Shown here: positions 47,942 to 60,131 of the stretch, one piece after another | How the letters are laid out: the number at the start of each line of letters is the position of its first letter | Numbering within the stretch: position 1 is the first letter of the stretch | From: Rhyacophila brunnea | Taxonomy: Eukaryota; Arthropoda; Insecta; Trichoptera; Rhyacophilidae | Direction of reading: 5' to 3' | Assembly (NCBI GenBank): GCA_022495005.1 | Contig: JAGYXB010001061.1 | Coordinates: 186,001 to 250,000 of the forward strand | Length of the DNA: 64,000 bases | Program-made: the position numbers and the translations under genes | Notes under the pieces: model-generated | The model's input: only the letters and a program-made list of their open reading frames with translations | What the model was told of the DNA's origin: nothing | Databases searched by the model: none

Positions 47942-49187
47942 TAGAGTAGTTTGCGTGCCAAAGTCCTGAAAGAAACCTCGATAGTAAATGCGAGGTATCC
48001 ATAAAGGTACCTAGAGAAGAAAAGAAAACCTACGCTATGTGTACCTACCAAGGAATGAACAAAAACGAACCGAAAGAAAGAAAGCATTCGGCACGCTTTT
48101 ATCTCCGCAATATGCGTTAGAGGAAGATAGCATTTCTACGGCTGAATTAAATATTTTTTTTACGCGTCGCCGGTAATTATTGATTTGAATGACTAGATTC
48201 ATTTAAAAACTGCAAACGTGGAAAATGTGTTACTGAAATTTATTGTTTTTGTGTTAAGTATAAAGTTAGTGGTAATTATTTTTCATTAATTTAATAGAAC
48301 ATAATATTATGGTTAACTATGTTGTGTTCAAATTTGGTAGCCGTACTGAGAATCAGCATGATGGTGTAACCAGTATAACGTTTAATCGTTTAGTTAATAA
48401 TAATAAAATTGAGGTTCTACTGTGTGTTATACGTAAGAAACGCGGCTTCATTTTGCCGAACAATAATCAGTCTCATTATATTACTCGGAGGTACCTACAT
48501 ATGTACAGATGACACAGCTATGTCTTATAGTTTCCAAAACGTTTTATTTATAAATAATGCCTGGTTTAATGTGCCTGATTAGCCCTCACGCAGACACAAC
48601 CATAGCCGCAGTGTTGCGAACTGTATTTTTCATACTGTTTATATGAGACGTTGCTGATCAGCGCACACAATAGTCAAATTAGATTAACGTTGGCCCTATA
48701 GATGTAGATAGGGCTGTAGTATCGAAAGAAAAGGTGTCAATACTCGCAAATGTCGTTATCAAAATGATGCTTGTCCGCAAGGGATTTATTTCTAAAAAAA
48801 TCCCAAAATCAGTATCGCCATCGTGAACCGTGTTTATAATAAATTTGTAGAAAAATAGTAAGTACTTATTAGTATGTAGGTATACCGCAATAAAATTCAT
48901 ATATAAGCATCAACTAAATCAGGTTAAGCTACTGCAAGCTGTAAGTGCTCCGAGCTTTAAAGCGTTGTGTCTTTAACTATTTTGTGTAATAAAATTGAAT
49001 TTCGCTGTAAAGCTCTGCGCGGGAAAGGCCATTAATCGAACTCTGATGATATAGACTAGAGCCAGTCGGATTATGCAAATTGTTTAATTTAACGGCCATA
49101 AATCTTAATTTACGATAAGACTTCTTTCTATTGCAAGTAATCTTGCACGATTTATACGGCGCAATATAAGGGCGTGTGAGTCCGGGT
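47942..49187. other. Anonymous AT-rich region
   Basis: No gene recognised. Short open frames (for example 48309-48512) lack motifs. Confidence 0.35.
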
Positions 49188-49189
49188 TT

Positions 49190-49425
49190 TAAACACACTC
49201 GAGTTTGGGGTACTTTATGGTTGCTTTAGTTAATGTGTGTAGTTAGTCGCGTCCTTTGTGCTGGCGTTGGCATAAGACTTCCAAATCAGGAACTTGACAA
49301 CTGTGAGTATTTAATCTCAAATCACCACTTCAATGATTCTTGGCGAAGGAATTAATGCGAGTGGTGAATTAATCGGTGGATTTAGGATATATTACTGTCG
49401 TTCGGACATGAGAATATTCCGCCGT
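49190..49425 (+). repeat. Promoter-like dispersed repeat, copy B
   Basis: Homologue of 1296-1520. It starts AAACACACTCGAG, then GGGGTACTTTATGG (TATA-like, 49207-49220), AGTTAGTCG (Inr-like, 49241-49249), GTGCTGGCG, CTTCCAAATCA and a donor-like GTGAGT at 49313-49318. GTTCGGACATGAGAATATTC follows at 49404; its reverse complement lies downstream of copy A. A G-run begins at about 49429. It may be a solo LTR or retroelement 5' end, or a duplicated gene start. Confidence 0.45.
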
Positions 49426-49795
49426 GGTGGGGGGGGGGGGTTATTTACCGCAGAAGACACCGTAAGAATATTTTTTTTTTTTTAAATCTAAAAACTGGCA
49501 CTTCAAAAGTGATAATTTTTAACATTGTTTTTCGAGAACAAAATATATTGAATAATCAATTGTTTCGCAACTAATGAATACCTGTCATACTTACAATATT
49601 AATCCGGTACTAAATTAAATTTTGCCATCAGTAAAATATGTAACATTTAATTTATTGATCCTATCTATAAGGTACAGTAGGAAAGCATTTTCAAATAATT
49701 GTAATATTCTAGCATTTTTATGTAATTTTAAACTGTGTGCGATGTCGAAGCGATAGATTTAGTGCCATACGCCACACAGCTAGATGTATACCTAT

Positions 49796-50576
49796 CAGTG
49801 GCGAAGGGTGACTTTTGGAAAGAGGTAGGCTGTGGAGTAACCAAGCTTATCAGATATATTTACGGGAAATAAGAAGATAACCCTATATTACTACTGATGA
49901 ATAGGTACACTAAATCGATGAAATTTCAAAATCTCAATTAGTTTGATATAATTAGTTTATAAATAAGCAATTCGATTGAATTATGTATTTTCCTAAACAT
50001 TTATAAACGTAACATACGCTCAAAATATATTATCTATCATCTTATAATTTAACCCGTAAAGCTAGACATTTTAAAATACTTCAATATTTAAAAGACAGAC
50101 TTAGGTATAAATAACTGATAAATAAAAATCGCGAGATTAATTATTTTATATTTTTAACAACAATCAATATTTATATGGGATTGAATCCCATACAAATTAT
50201 TTTTTAAATTATCTTATTAATTATTTTGAATAAATGTGCGGATGTAAGCGCTAACTAAACAGCCTATGATTTTGGAATAAAAAGACAGACAAAAACTGGC
50301 GTCAGTGGCGTCACGTGACTAAAATCGCATACAAACCACATCTTAAATTCCCATCGAATATTTCATAACATAGTTGAATCCATGCGGCAGTAGTTATGGT
50401 TATAAACCTTACTAATTTATAAAATAAAGCTATGTACTTCTGAATTGTGACGACAGATGACTATCTTGGATTTTTCAGTGTATTTATTTTTTTTAATTTA
50501 AATTATTTGCTTGAAGATCTATTTTTCTTAGTAGGTAGGCTTTAAATAATCGCCTACTATGGAGCCTTCGCCACTG
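49796..50576. mobile_element. hAT MITE, CAGTGGCGAAG family, copy 3
   Basis: Perfect 8-bp duplication ATACCTAT at 49788-49795 and 50577-50584. Ends are CAGTGGCGAAGGGTGACTTT and GGAGCCTTCGCCACTG. It is 781 bp and the reverse-orientation counterpart of 44324-45209, about 100 bp shorter through internal indels. It is non-coding. Confidence 0.92.
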
Positions 50577-50584
50577 ATACCTAT

Positions 50585-52357
50585 ACAAAAATGCTAGATC
50601 GGGTAAAAAATATGCAGCCGCTTCGTTCTTTTGGACGCGTGCGTGCGACAACCTTTCTGGAAGATCGCTAAATATAATACATAATAATTAATATACAGAC
50701 AGGATGCAAGGGATTTAGGCAGGTAAAATGGACGATGGTCAACCAAACGTCCGACAATGTTTATGAGTTATCTGTTATAATTAAATAATAATATTTAATA
50801 CTATCTGCAAAACGACACGACACACCTACTTAGTTTTCAATGATCTGCCAACTAACATCCACCAAATCGCTAAATATTTTAATTACTTATCTGATCATAC
50901 GCTGTAGGAAAATGTTACAGCGCGACGCGCCAGATGTTTATTTTTCCAGTCAACCGCGGCAGACTTACAGGCAGCCAACCACACGCGAGACGTATGATAG
51001 TACAAATAAGTTGGCCACTTCAATGCCCAGCTCGACCCCCACACATTGTAAATTATTTATTTACGCAATTACATAACCACGTCGATCGTAGGAACAACAA
51101 TAACATTGTTATACCATACCAAACATTAATTTATTTCATTATTAAATGCATGACTATGAGTACTATGGCTAAAATACAAACATGCCATAATAAAACGATT
51201 TGCAAATTGATATAAGCAATAAAAATATTGTAATATTTCGTCTTATTGATTTTGCATAGGAACGATGATAATTATCTATTTAAAAAATCGTAGTAAAATT
51301 ACTATCCTACTAAATAAATAGTAAATCCTTCCGGCAGCCGTTTATCTCAACTCTACAATCCAGTCAATCGTTTGAGCGAAATAACTACATACACTGTTTT
51401 CATTTTAGATGCTCATCACAGGAATCTCTACATAACACTTCTACATAATATAAATATTATGTAGTAACCCACCATTTCCACTTTAGACTTTTGTGATGAA
51501 TTCTTATTAAACTCGAATTACACGACAGACTCGAATACGCTCGATCTTTATTAAATGACATTTTGCAGCGTCCACCAGAGTCGTAGACAAAATTGAATAA
51601 TTCCTATTTTTCACGCATAACTAAATCGACAATTGGCGAGTTAGACCGACGACTACTGAAAACACGGTAATTGTCGACCCAACTGTCACCGATATTCGAC
51701 TGAAACGTGAGCGAAAAATAGGCCACGACTCCAGTGAATTATCTAAAAACATTTTATTGATCTGGAGGATGATCGTGGCAGACGATCTGCGTGAGAATCC
51801 GCGAGTGTAATTTGGCCTTTATTAATTCTCTCAACGTGGTTAGAAATGACGAACGTCACAAACTACGGCGTGCCGGATCCAATATAATATGGTATATTAG
51901 CATTGATATGTATATTAGTAATTGAAGAAACAACAAGTAAATTTCAACCAATCATTTAGCTATTATAATATATATTTTTTAATTATAACAACCGTTGAGT
52001 AAAATTATGTATATTATTATTTATTGTGTTGGTGGACGGATCTCCTGTAACTTATGTATAAATGCCCGATGTGTCAGATCGTTTAACCCGCAGACTACGT
52101 GGCTAATTCAGAATGAAATTTAAAGTGCCGTTGGTGAAGAGTTAATTGTAAAATTTACAAACGGAATAGGTAAATGCGAATTTATTATTTAAATAAATTT
52201 GAACTGCCCACGAGAGGGTCAAGGCCAAATCACGCTAGTATTTGAATGTTTCCATTTAATAAACATATACTATACTCGTACGTGATCATAAGTCTAAAGA
52301 CGAAATCATACCATATTGCAATCAAATGAATTTATATCCAAGCACACCTCTCTACTC
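50585..52357. other. Anonymous AT-rich region
   Basis: No gene recognised. An imperfect inverted pair CCTATTTTTCACGC / GCGAAAAATAGG (about 51602 and 51712) hints at an old foldback that I could not delimit. Confidence 0.35.
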
Positions 52358-52360
52358 TAA

Positions 52361-52530
52361 GGCCCCGTCCAGGGTAGGTGCATTCGGCGGAGCGTTGAGC
52401 GGCGCACGCAACTCAAACGTATTAACGTATAACCAAGACATTGTCTACGAACATTTACACACACGGTTATAGGTTTGAGTATCGCGCGCCACTCAACGCT
52501 CCGCCGAACGCGCCTACCCTGGACGGGACT
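52361..52530. mobile_element. TAA-flanked foldback MITE
   Basis: The 170-bp element has TAA on both sides (52358-52360 and 52531-52533). It has about 60-bp inverted arms: CCCGTCCAGGGTAGG, then TTCGGCGGAGCGTTGAG and ACTCAAAC. Arms of this length in so short a sequence make it almost fully palindromic. The 3-bp TAA duplication suggests a PIF/Harbinger-type source. It is non-coding; the minus frame across it is chance. Confidence 0.85.
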
Positions 52531-52533
52531 TAA

Positions 52534-53357
52534 GGACAAGGGCGCACAGACAGAATAAAAAAAAAACTAACGCACTAATGCCTTGCCAAAGTTATTCTTA
52601 CATTAAAATTCTAAATAACGAAAAACAAAAGGTAGAAGGTCCGTAGACGCAATTTGAGCCCTCTGGTATAATGAAGCCGTATTTCGCTAAGAAATGTAGA
52701 CTAAATTTAGGAATGGTGAGTTTTTTTTTAAATCAGGTATACAGAGGTATTTCTTTCTTATATTTCATTTACTGACAACAGTGATGTGATAACCCTCATT
52801 TTACTTTCAATTGTATAATATTTGATAGCGTCTTTGAGTAAGCATTCAATTTTCAATTAGGTAACATTTAACATTAACTTAATAAATAGTAATAATGCAA
52901 TTTACTCGCAATAATAAATTCGTAGGCGAATACCCTTAGTTATACCTACAGGCCATGTGTGTATATCTAAACTCGAATTGCGGAGTGTCTGAGTATGGGG
53001 AATGTACGTGGAAAAGTGTGATTTTCCGTAGTTGAAGCATCAAGAAGCTATAAACAGTAGGCGGGTAAAATGTAAAGTCAGTGGCACTTGGTAGATTTGT
53101 TAACCCCACCCCCTCCCGCCATCTATAAAAAAATATTATGGATATTTTTTCGAAATGGAACGCTCCACCAAAACCATTTTTCTGTGTGCGCGCCTGAGCA
53201 CAATAATGAGATTACGCATAGAAAAGGCATTTTACAAAAATACTTTTCGAATACTTACCTAAAACCACAAAATATTAATATTGCTATTGTCACAAATATT
53301 AACTTAACTATTATTATCTTGCATAATACATCGTCTTGACTAGAGATTTTTTTTTGT
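52534..53357. other. Anonymous region
   Basis: No gene recognised. CAGTGGCACTTGG at 53080 resembles a hAT end without a partner. An 83-codon frame (53088-53339) has no motif. Confidence 0.35.
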
Positions 53358-53576
53358 TCAGGCGTCTACAACAATCGGTAACCCTTCCACCAAAACAATT
53401 TTTTTTAAATCATCTCTCTCTTTCATGGTCGGATGGGTATTGTATTTTTTATTCAAGTCATCATAGATCAGGCCGTGAATCATGAATATCACGATAACGC
53501 TTTGTGCTACGAAAATTAATAGGCCATGATTTTTTATCAACACTATACCAAGTAGGAATGAAATTAAAATGAACAA
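53358..53576 (-). CDS. Candidate open frame with two hydrophobic segments
   Basis: The 72-codon frame begins right after a stop (first codon TTG) and therefore has no proven start. It reads as two hydrophobic stretches (LFILISFLLGIVLI and LLIFVAQSVIVIFMIHGLIY) followed by a charged tail (KYNTHPTMKERDDLKKIV). It could be an exon or pseudogene fragment of a membrane protein, the interior of a repeat, or chance. No family is recognised. Confidence 0.15.
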   Translation of the reverse strand: MFILISFLLGIVLIKNHGLLIFVAQSVIVIFMIHGLIYDDLNKKYNTHPTMKERDDLKKIVLVEGLPIVVDA

Positions 53577-54317
53577 CTATTCCAACGAGATTATTGATAA
53601 TAAGTAATAGCTCCTCTAACATAACAAAACAACACTTATTATTGTACTGTATTACAAAAGCTAGATACGTTTACTATTTTTTTGAGAAATCAGCGAAGAT
53701 GTCTAATGTAGGTACCTATTTCGTAATTTTGAAATCATTTTAATACCCATACGAAAAATAAAATTTAAAAAATGCAAGCATGTTTTCTTTCAGTAGGTAA
53801 TAAAATATATACCTAACTTCTTAACACTCCATTGTTTCTGACCATTCAACTGCAGTCGTTTACGTTTTATCTTTTCAGTTTTGTATGTTGCTATCTTTTA
53901 GCTGACCACAGATACGATTTTTTTTATATTCGACTTCTTTAATCGCGGCAATATACGAGTTAAGATATTTGTTTAGTACCTATATGATTTCTGAGATTCA
54001 AATACGATATAACTTGACAAAAAAATAAGATAAAACATTGGTAAATGAATTAACACGTAACACTACTCTGTCAGAATAAGTTGATTAAAATTTAAGATAT
54101 ATTTTGGAAGTACGACAGCCGTAACGGATGAGGGTTGTTTTATTACACGTTGTATCAATGTCGTTGAATTCAGAACTATGTACCTACTCCATGTAATATA
54201 ATACACTGTCATAATATTAGCATTCGTGTACAAATTTTCAAGTCTCTGTGGAAACGGGAAGTAAATGAATAAACTGTTGTGTTGATGTTTAACGGAAAGT
54301 AGATGCATTATACGTAG
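53577..54317. other. Anonymous AT-rich region
   Basis: No gene recognised. Confidence 0.4.
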
Positions 54318-54522
54318 CAGTGGCGTGCCACCTATAGATGCTGTGTATGCGGAGCATCCCCAGAAATATTCTATGAACCAGTAAAAAAATGCAATTGGGA
54401 AAAATTGTATTCGTATAACTTATACTTTGTTGCAAGGTTGAATTCATCACAAAATCAGTAGATATTATATGTAGTTTTTTTTTAATAGCATGCCCACTAT
54501 CAAAAGTCGCCGCACACCAACG
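54318..54522. mobile_element. Possible hAT-like MITE or two termini
   Basis: Left CAGTGGCGTGCCACC is typical of a hAT end. Right GTCGCCGCACACCAACG read inward (CGTTGGTGTGCGGCGAC) resembles it and is the inverted homologue of 10425-10466. No good 8-bp duplication was found, so these may be ends of different elements. Confidence 0.35.
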
Positions 54523-55249
54523 TAAAACTCGAGTGAAAAAATTAAAGAACTCAGTATTGTTGTAGAAAAAAGAAGATCTCTTGATACATCTACCCACATA
54601 AGATTGCGATTGAAAAATATGGCGATAAACTGGTGAACGGTTTAAAATCAATAAAGCAGATTAAAATAAAATATAATAGTGAATGGTGAATCTGTTTCTT
54701 ATTTTTCAAACAAATAAAATATCTGTCTTGATTAATTTCAAAAATTCTCGCAAAGAATCATCGCTCACTCGTATCAAACCGTCGTGTATTATTATTACAA
54801 CTCGCAATAAACGAGGCATGAAAAATAAATGGAGCACTCAATTCACACAAACCGGGATGATATCGCGCTCCCTCGGGGACGGACCCACGAAGAGAGGTCG
54901 GGATTCCAGGAAACAGGCGACCTCCTCTGGAACATGGCAGACGGTGGTGCGAGGCGAAACAGACGAAAAAATGTATTGCGCAAGGTTGCGGTGGTGAATC
55001 CCTGGAATATGTCTCAGCCTCACAATATACCGCAGTGCCAGGAGGCATTAATAATATTTTAGGCAAGGCTCTCTCTTGAAACACCGAATGATGACAATAG
55101 TAAAGTCGAAGAAGGCGAATTGTTACAGGCAAGAAACTAAAAAGAAAATTGTCATCTCATCGCATGCTTCTTTAATTACTATCTCCTCTACGAAGGTTCG
55201 CAACCATCAAACAATCTACCTTTTTCATACAGCATGCATTGTACATAAC
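54523..55249. other. Anonymous region with a GC-rich patch
   Basis: About 54840-55020 is clearly GC-richer than its surroundings and has open frames on both strands (104 aa plus, 124 aa minus). Neither shows a motif I recognise. An old TE coding segment is possible. Confidence 0.3.
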
Positions 55250-55259
55250 AACTAAATTG

Positions 55260-55640
55260 GGACATTATCCCAAAAAATCATGGTCCCATTGCCCACGGAA
55301 TATTTTCAAGCACGTTTAAACCAACATCCATACTCCCCCATTGGCAAATATCTCGTGTGCCTTTGCCATAGTATCTCCCCCTAACACCAAATAACCCATT
55401 TCGAAAGGTTGAAAGAAAACTAGAAGGCTGTCTGTCACCCTGCGCCAACCAGTAGCTAATGCCCTAACTAGACTCACTTTTTGACCCATGGTAGTTTTAG
55501 ACTTATATTTATGGCCGTAAAACAAATGCTTGATAAAACTTAAAAAAAAATCTTGTACATACATCCAGAATATCTATGAAGGCTGCCATCTGCTCTCGTA
55601 TTGGTTTATTGATTAAAATGATTTCTTTTTCGAGTGCAAA
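55260..55640 (-). pseudogene. Coding-like region next to a TIR-element remnant
   Basis: A minus-strand frame (55316-55564, 82 codons) contains KYKSKTTMGQKVSLVRALAT, then GWRRVTDSLL, FFQPFEMGYLVLGGDTMAKA and HEIFANGGVWMLV. Upstream, another minus frame gives FALEKEIILINKPIREQMAA. The composition is protein-like rather than AT-random, but I recognise no family. It directly follows the remnant of the long-TIR element (55684-56056), so it may be that element's interior, absent from the shorter copy at 60 kb. Confidence 0.3.
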
Positions 55641-55683
55641 CATTTTAAGTCATAATTTACTACATCAAATTAATGACAAAATG

Positions 55684-56056
55684 ATTACAAGATAAAAAGA
55701 ACTTTTTATATACAATGTTTTTAAATTTTCTGTTGAATCATATAAACTTAGCTTAAACGGTCAAAAAAAATTGTATTTGATATATATAATACTGAAATGT
55801 CATTTTGACATGTCATATTGATTTCCATAGTGCTAGGACCCCAGACCCCTAGCAACCAATAATGGTGTCGAAATAACTTTTCATACAAAAATGAATTCAA
55901 TTCTCCTTAACGATGGCTAAAAAATGCATTGGCATCGTGTTCTGACATATTCTAAAAGTTTCAAATGTCTAGCTAGTCGGGAAGTTAGTTAAAAATCGAT
56001 TGCACGATTTGTACCAGACAAAGAACCACCGGACAAATAAGAATACGAGCTAATAA
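55684..56056 (-). mobile_element. Long-TIR element, TTAGCTCGTATTC family, partial copy B
   Basis: On the minus strand it matches the 60.1 kb element from TTAGCTCGTATTCTTATTTG, through TAACTTCCCGACTAGCTAGA and CATTTGAAACTTTTAGAATA, to AAAAAGTTCTTTTTATCTTG. The outermost ACAACG-type bases and the far TIR are missing. Both are probably copies of one TE. Confidence 0.7.
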
Positions 56057-56904
56057 TATGACACAGGGCTTGTGACTGATGGCCAAACTGGACGCAGCGT
56101 GGCTGATAAATCGAAAAATTACTCCGCGTATTGAATAATAGTCCAGCCAGATTGCGATATAATAATGTATCAGTACCATGAACTCTAATTGAACAGAAAT
56201 CAAAATAATTAGATAGTTAGATATAATATACTGTTAATATTGAAAAAAAATATCTTATTATATTCATTTAGACATTCGATAAACTGATAGTGGTCTCGAA
56301 ATGGAGTGATTTTAGGCGTTTTAGAATGGGGGTTCTTCAAGATGAAAAGTTTGCGATTTCCGCGACATATGGTAAGAAATGTATGTACCTACCCATTACC
56401 ACATGTCCACATATACGACAAAGCGAGAGTCTCGGAATCGCTTTTATGTATTACGAATTCGCGAGAATTGTGATACTATTACTCAAATAAATTATTGATG
56501 TAATAATGGGACAGACACAAACAGCGGTAGGTACCTATCTTAGTTTAGGTAGAGATAACACTTACAGATTACACTATCACCATATTATCATACTTTACTG
56601 TAGATTAGCAATGACTGATATGATTTGTGTTTTGTTGTGATTTATGATAACCCTAATTTATTATTTAGAAAGCATGAGTTGCTCTCTAGTGCAGTGACTC
56701 CCAACATTTTTTGTTTGGCAGAACTTGACTTGACACCTGACGTAATAAAAGTTACAGAGCTATATATTACGACAAATTATTTATCCCATCGAGTGGATGA
56801 GGATGAGGTAGGTACTTCCAAAAAAATGTTTATCTAAAAAAATAGTATGATTCGTCTCAAATGTATGTACAGCTAGGTAACCGATTTTTTTTTATTATTG
56901 TGGG
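56057..56904. other. Anonymous AT-rich region
   Basis: No gene recognised. Confidence 0.4.
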
Positions 56905-56908
56905 TTAA

Positions 56909-57274
56909 GAGCGTACATAAGTGAAACGGCAAATATTTTTCAACAGTATGTGGGACGTAATTTCGGCCGCGTTGCCAGTCGGAGAGCGATAGTCGACTTG
57001 TTCGCACGTCAATTTGTTTTGTGATGGCGTAGGAGGAATATATTCTTAAATCGTGTAAAGATGACTAAAAAACGTTCCGCATGTACTTGAAAAAGAAAAC
57101 ATGTCAATGAATATACTATTATTATTATGAATATATAATAATAAACATAACATTAAAAGGACGCATGTTGAATTTTTATGACAAATTATATTTCGTTCGT
57201 CTCGCGTCATTTGCACAATCCGCGCACCGCCTAGTCACGATCTTTTTAGACCATGCCTCAGCTGAGGTATAGCC
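56909..57274. mobile_element. TTAA-flanked MITE, copy B (piggyBac-like)
   Basis: TTAA lies at 56905-56908 and 57275-57278. It is homologous to 5645-6014 in reverse orientation, with shared AACGGCAAATA, CACGTCAATTTGTT and AAACATGTCAATGAATAT. The right end matches TTAGACCATGCCTCA(A/G)(C/T)TGAGG. It is 366 bp and non-coding. Confidence 0.75.
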
Positions 57275-57278
57275 TTAA

Positions 57279-58105
57279 AACGAACTATTGAACATATATT
57301 TACAATATGTCCCTAGCATTGTATGTGTAAGTGGTGTGCGGTAGAGTAGCATAATAATAGTATGTACCTACTACCTATATCATAAAGACGCCTAAAATAT
57401 TTGATATGAAAATAAAGAAAAACCATAAGAAAAATCTTAATACAAAATGGGTGAGAAGGTTCTTTGCCTGGCTTATGTCTTACGTTCAATTTTATTTTCT
57501 TTCCGAAATCCGCTTAGTGATTAAAGATATACGAGGAGGACGAAATAAGTACATTTAAGAACAGAATAAACAGTGTAGGAGATACGAGACCCGCTCGGCT
57601 AATCAGGAGATACCTCCTCCGACAGAAATAAAATCTTCAAAAATAATATTGCCTGTGAAATAAAATAGGGAATATTATAAAAAAAAAATCTCTTTCGCGG
57701 AATTGGGTCCTATCCAAAGGGGCGATATGAAAATCAGGAAAATCCCAAGCTTACTCTTTGAACATGAAAGAAGGCTGTGTACAATAAAAAGATTTTGAAG
57801 TAAATAAGTACCTTCTTATTTCCAATATTAACACTAACGTAAAAATCAATAGTGTCTACAGTAGGTCTGGGCAAGATGGCGATCGTGGTACAAGGGTGGA
57901 TTTTGGGGAGACCGACTGAAGTTAAAGAGATATAGATATACATATATATTATGTATAGTAATTAATATGTATCTAATATTATTATAGTATCATTCTATCA
58001 TCGTAAGCCAGGGTCAGGGTCAATCAGTCCGACAGATAATACCTATATCAAAACAGTTCGTTATTGTATATCCTGATATAAATGATCATTCCGCATCCGT
58101 CAGCT
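57279..58105. other. Anonymous AT-rich region
   Basis: No gene recognised. Confidence 0.4.
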
Positions 58106-58790
58106 CAATTCAATTCAATTCATTTATTTTACATATTGTGGACATTACAAATTATAAGTTTAAGACGTTCACAACATGACATTTAGAAACAACGAAATAT
58201 TATTAAAACAATATTAGGTACATAACAAAAGAGATGGATCAGTATTAAGTTATTCCACAGTATAAATGTGTAAATACAACAAATTATATAGGTGCAAGGA
58301 AGTACACCGGATGAGTTAAGCAGACCTTGTTTTAACCTCATATAAAGGAGTCTCAAAAATTTCTTTTGAACTCGCTCCACCATAAGGTCATATTTCAACT
58401 GATGCGGGGCCCAAACAATCGACCCACTCTCAAGCCGGCTTCTCACTAAGGAATTATAAAGAATTTTTAATACAGTAACATCTGAAAAGACCCGGGAAGT
58501 ACGCAAGACGAAGCCCAAAATTTGTAGCGCCTTTTTACAAATGATGGCAATATGACCACTAAATGACAGCTTACTGTCAAACGTAATGCCAAGATCCCTT
58601 ACAGATGGTATTCGCGAAGGAACTCTGCCATGCATCGAATATTGGAAAAATAATACTCGCGAGGCTCTGGTAAACGATAAAATATTGCATTTTTCAATAT
58701 TGAAGTCCAGTTTGTTACGCCTGCCCCAATCTAATATATTATCTATATCAAAGTCAGCTGTTCCGATAAATTTAATAATTCCGAAAGGTC
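58106..58790 (-). mobile_element. LINE fragment, family L, copy 3
   Basis: A 5'-truncated, internally deleted LINE on the minus strand: part of the RT ORF joined to the family-L 3' UTR (ATGTCATGTTGTGAACGTCT, then TGTCCACAATATGTAAAATA) with a (TTGAA)n tail at about 58106-58122. It is homologous to 4749-5010 and to 25000-25073. Confidence 0.8.
58183..58790 (-). pseudogene. Jockey-type LINE reverse transcriptase fragment
   Basis: The frame is open from about 58790 down to the stop at 58183. It encodes DWGRRNKLDFNIEKCNILSF, the RT segment after the catalytic box with its K-C-x-x-x-S-F motif. Then VRDLGITFDSKLSFSGHI, KALQILGFVLRTSRVF, LYNSLVRSRLE, VWAPHQ and VERVQKKFLRLLY follow, the canonical order in Jockey/X-element ORF2 from finger-palm end into thumb and connection. 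YADD itself is just upstream and missing. After about 58330 the frame enters 3' UTR homology, so the natural C-terminus is deleted. Non-functional. Confidence 0.85.
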
Positions 58791-60128
58791 ATATCGTTTT
58801 CAAAGTGTTATTATTATTTCCATTTCACTACCAAGGGGTAGTTAGTTTTTAGATTTATAATATTTAGATATTATTTATTTTCGTTCCAAATTATGTCGGT
58901 CGACATGTTTTTTACGTGCCTCTATAGACGTTAGTGTTAAATGTAATACTTAAATAAAAATATTATCTTTCCAGCATCTTTCACTGATATTCTTTAGTTA
59001 CCTACATAAATGCCGACGGGTTTGGCACTTTTGGCAGACCCATTACGGCTATTATGAATTACGCTATGAACGCTAAATTATTATTAAACTGAAAGTAAAA
59101 GCTGAAACAAGTACCCGGGCGTAAACAATTTATTATTTTATATGTCTATAATAATTTGCGAGATTACAACGAAAGTTGATAGCAGTCAGCTCGGGGCTAA
59201 TGGGTTAGTAGTGCGAAGCAATGATGTAAAAATAATATCAAAACTCAATCACAAATAACCGATTGGAAGCGGAGGCAAACGTGTTCGCGATTAACTACCT
59301 ACTTCTACTACATGTTCTGCATATTGTTGACACAGTAGCGTGCTAATAAATAGGCTGATATAATAATATTAGGTAAGAAAACATTAAAAAAACAAAATCA
59401 AACAAATTTTCTTAAAACACCGAAACTACTTGACCGAATGCATTCCTATGCTAGGGTACTAAAACTGATATGTCCAGTGATCGCGCCTTTCCAAACCCTA
59501 CTTATTGCTCCCATGTTCAAATCGTGTTCATTTTTATACCTATATCTGCTTACGAAATAATAAAATTTGTAAGAGCAGAGTAGGTATATAATATAACATA
59601 TGAGAAAAGTCGATTAAGAGTGCCCTTTTATACTTCATAATATTATGCTGTTATCATTAGTAAGTCAATGGAAAAAAGAATAATGCATGGTTATATAGGT
59701 ATTATAATATGTATGTATACAAAATTCAAAATATAATACAACATTTATAAATAGAAAATTATTTAATAGTAATGACGCAGTATGTGCCAAAGATTTTACT
59801 GATACAAATTTGGCAACGGAAATTTTCTTCAGTAATGTCTATCTATTAAAACAAGTATATACCTACATTGTTTACAAACGATTTTTTTTTTCGCAACAGA
59901 AATACGATTTGGCATGAAAACAGTGAGTAACAAACGTTTTAAAGAGATTTTAAATTATTATTAAAATGTGGTTTACAAATTGATGTAGACATTCGAAGAG
60001 TACCATACCGACGTATGTTCAACTACTTTGCTCACCAAAAACAGATTCAATTAATTTGTGTAACTTTTTTTATTTATTTGTTTATATTATTTATGTATAA
60101 TTAAGTTTTTGCGTTTCAAAAGTAGTAA
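58791..60128. other. Anonymous AT-rich region
   Basis: No gene recognised. Confidence 0.4.
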
Positions 60129-60131
60129 TTA

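Noticed and set aside
49427..49440. Regulatory G-quadruplex
   Set aside because: A single G homopolymer; could be slippage or assembly noise, with no supporting pattern of separate G runs.
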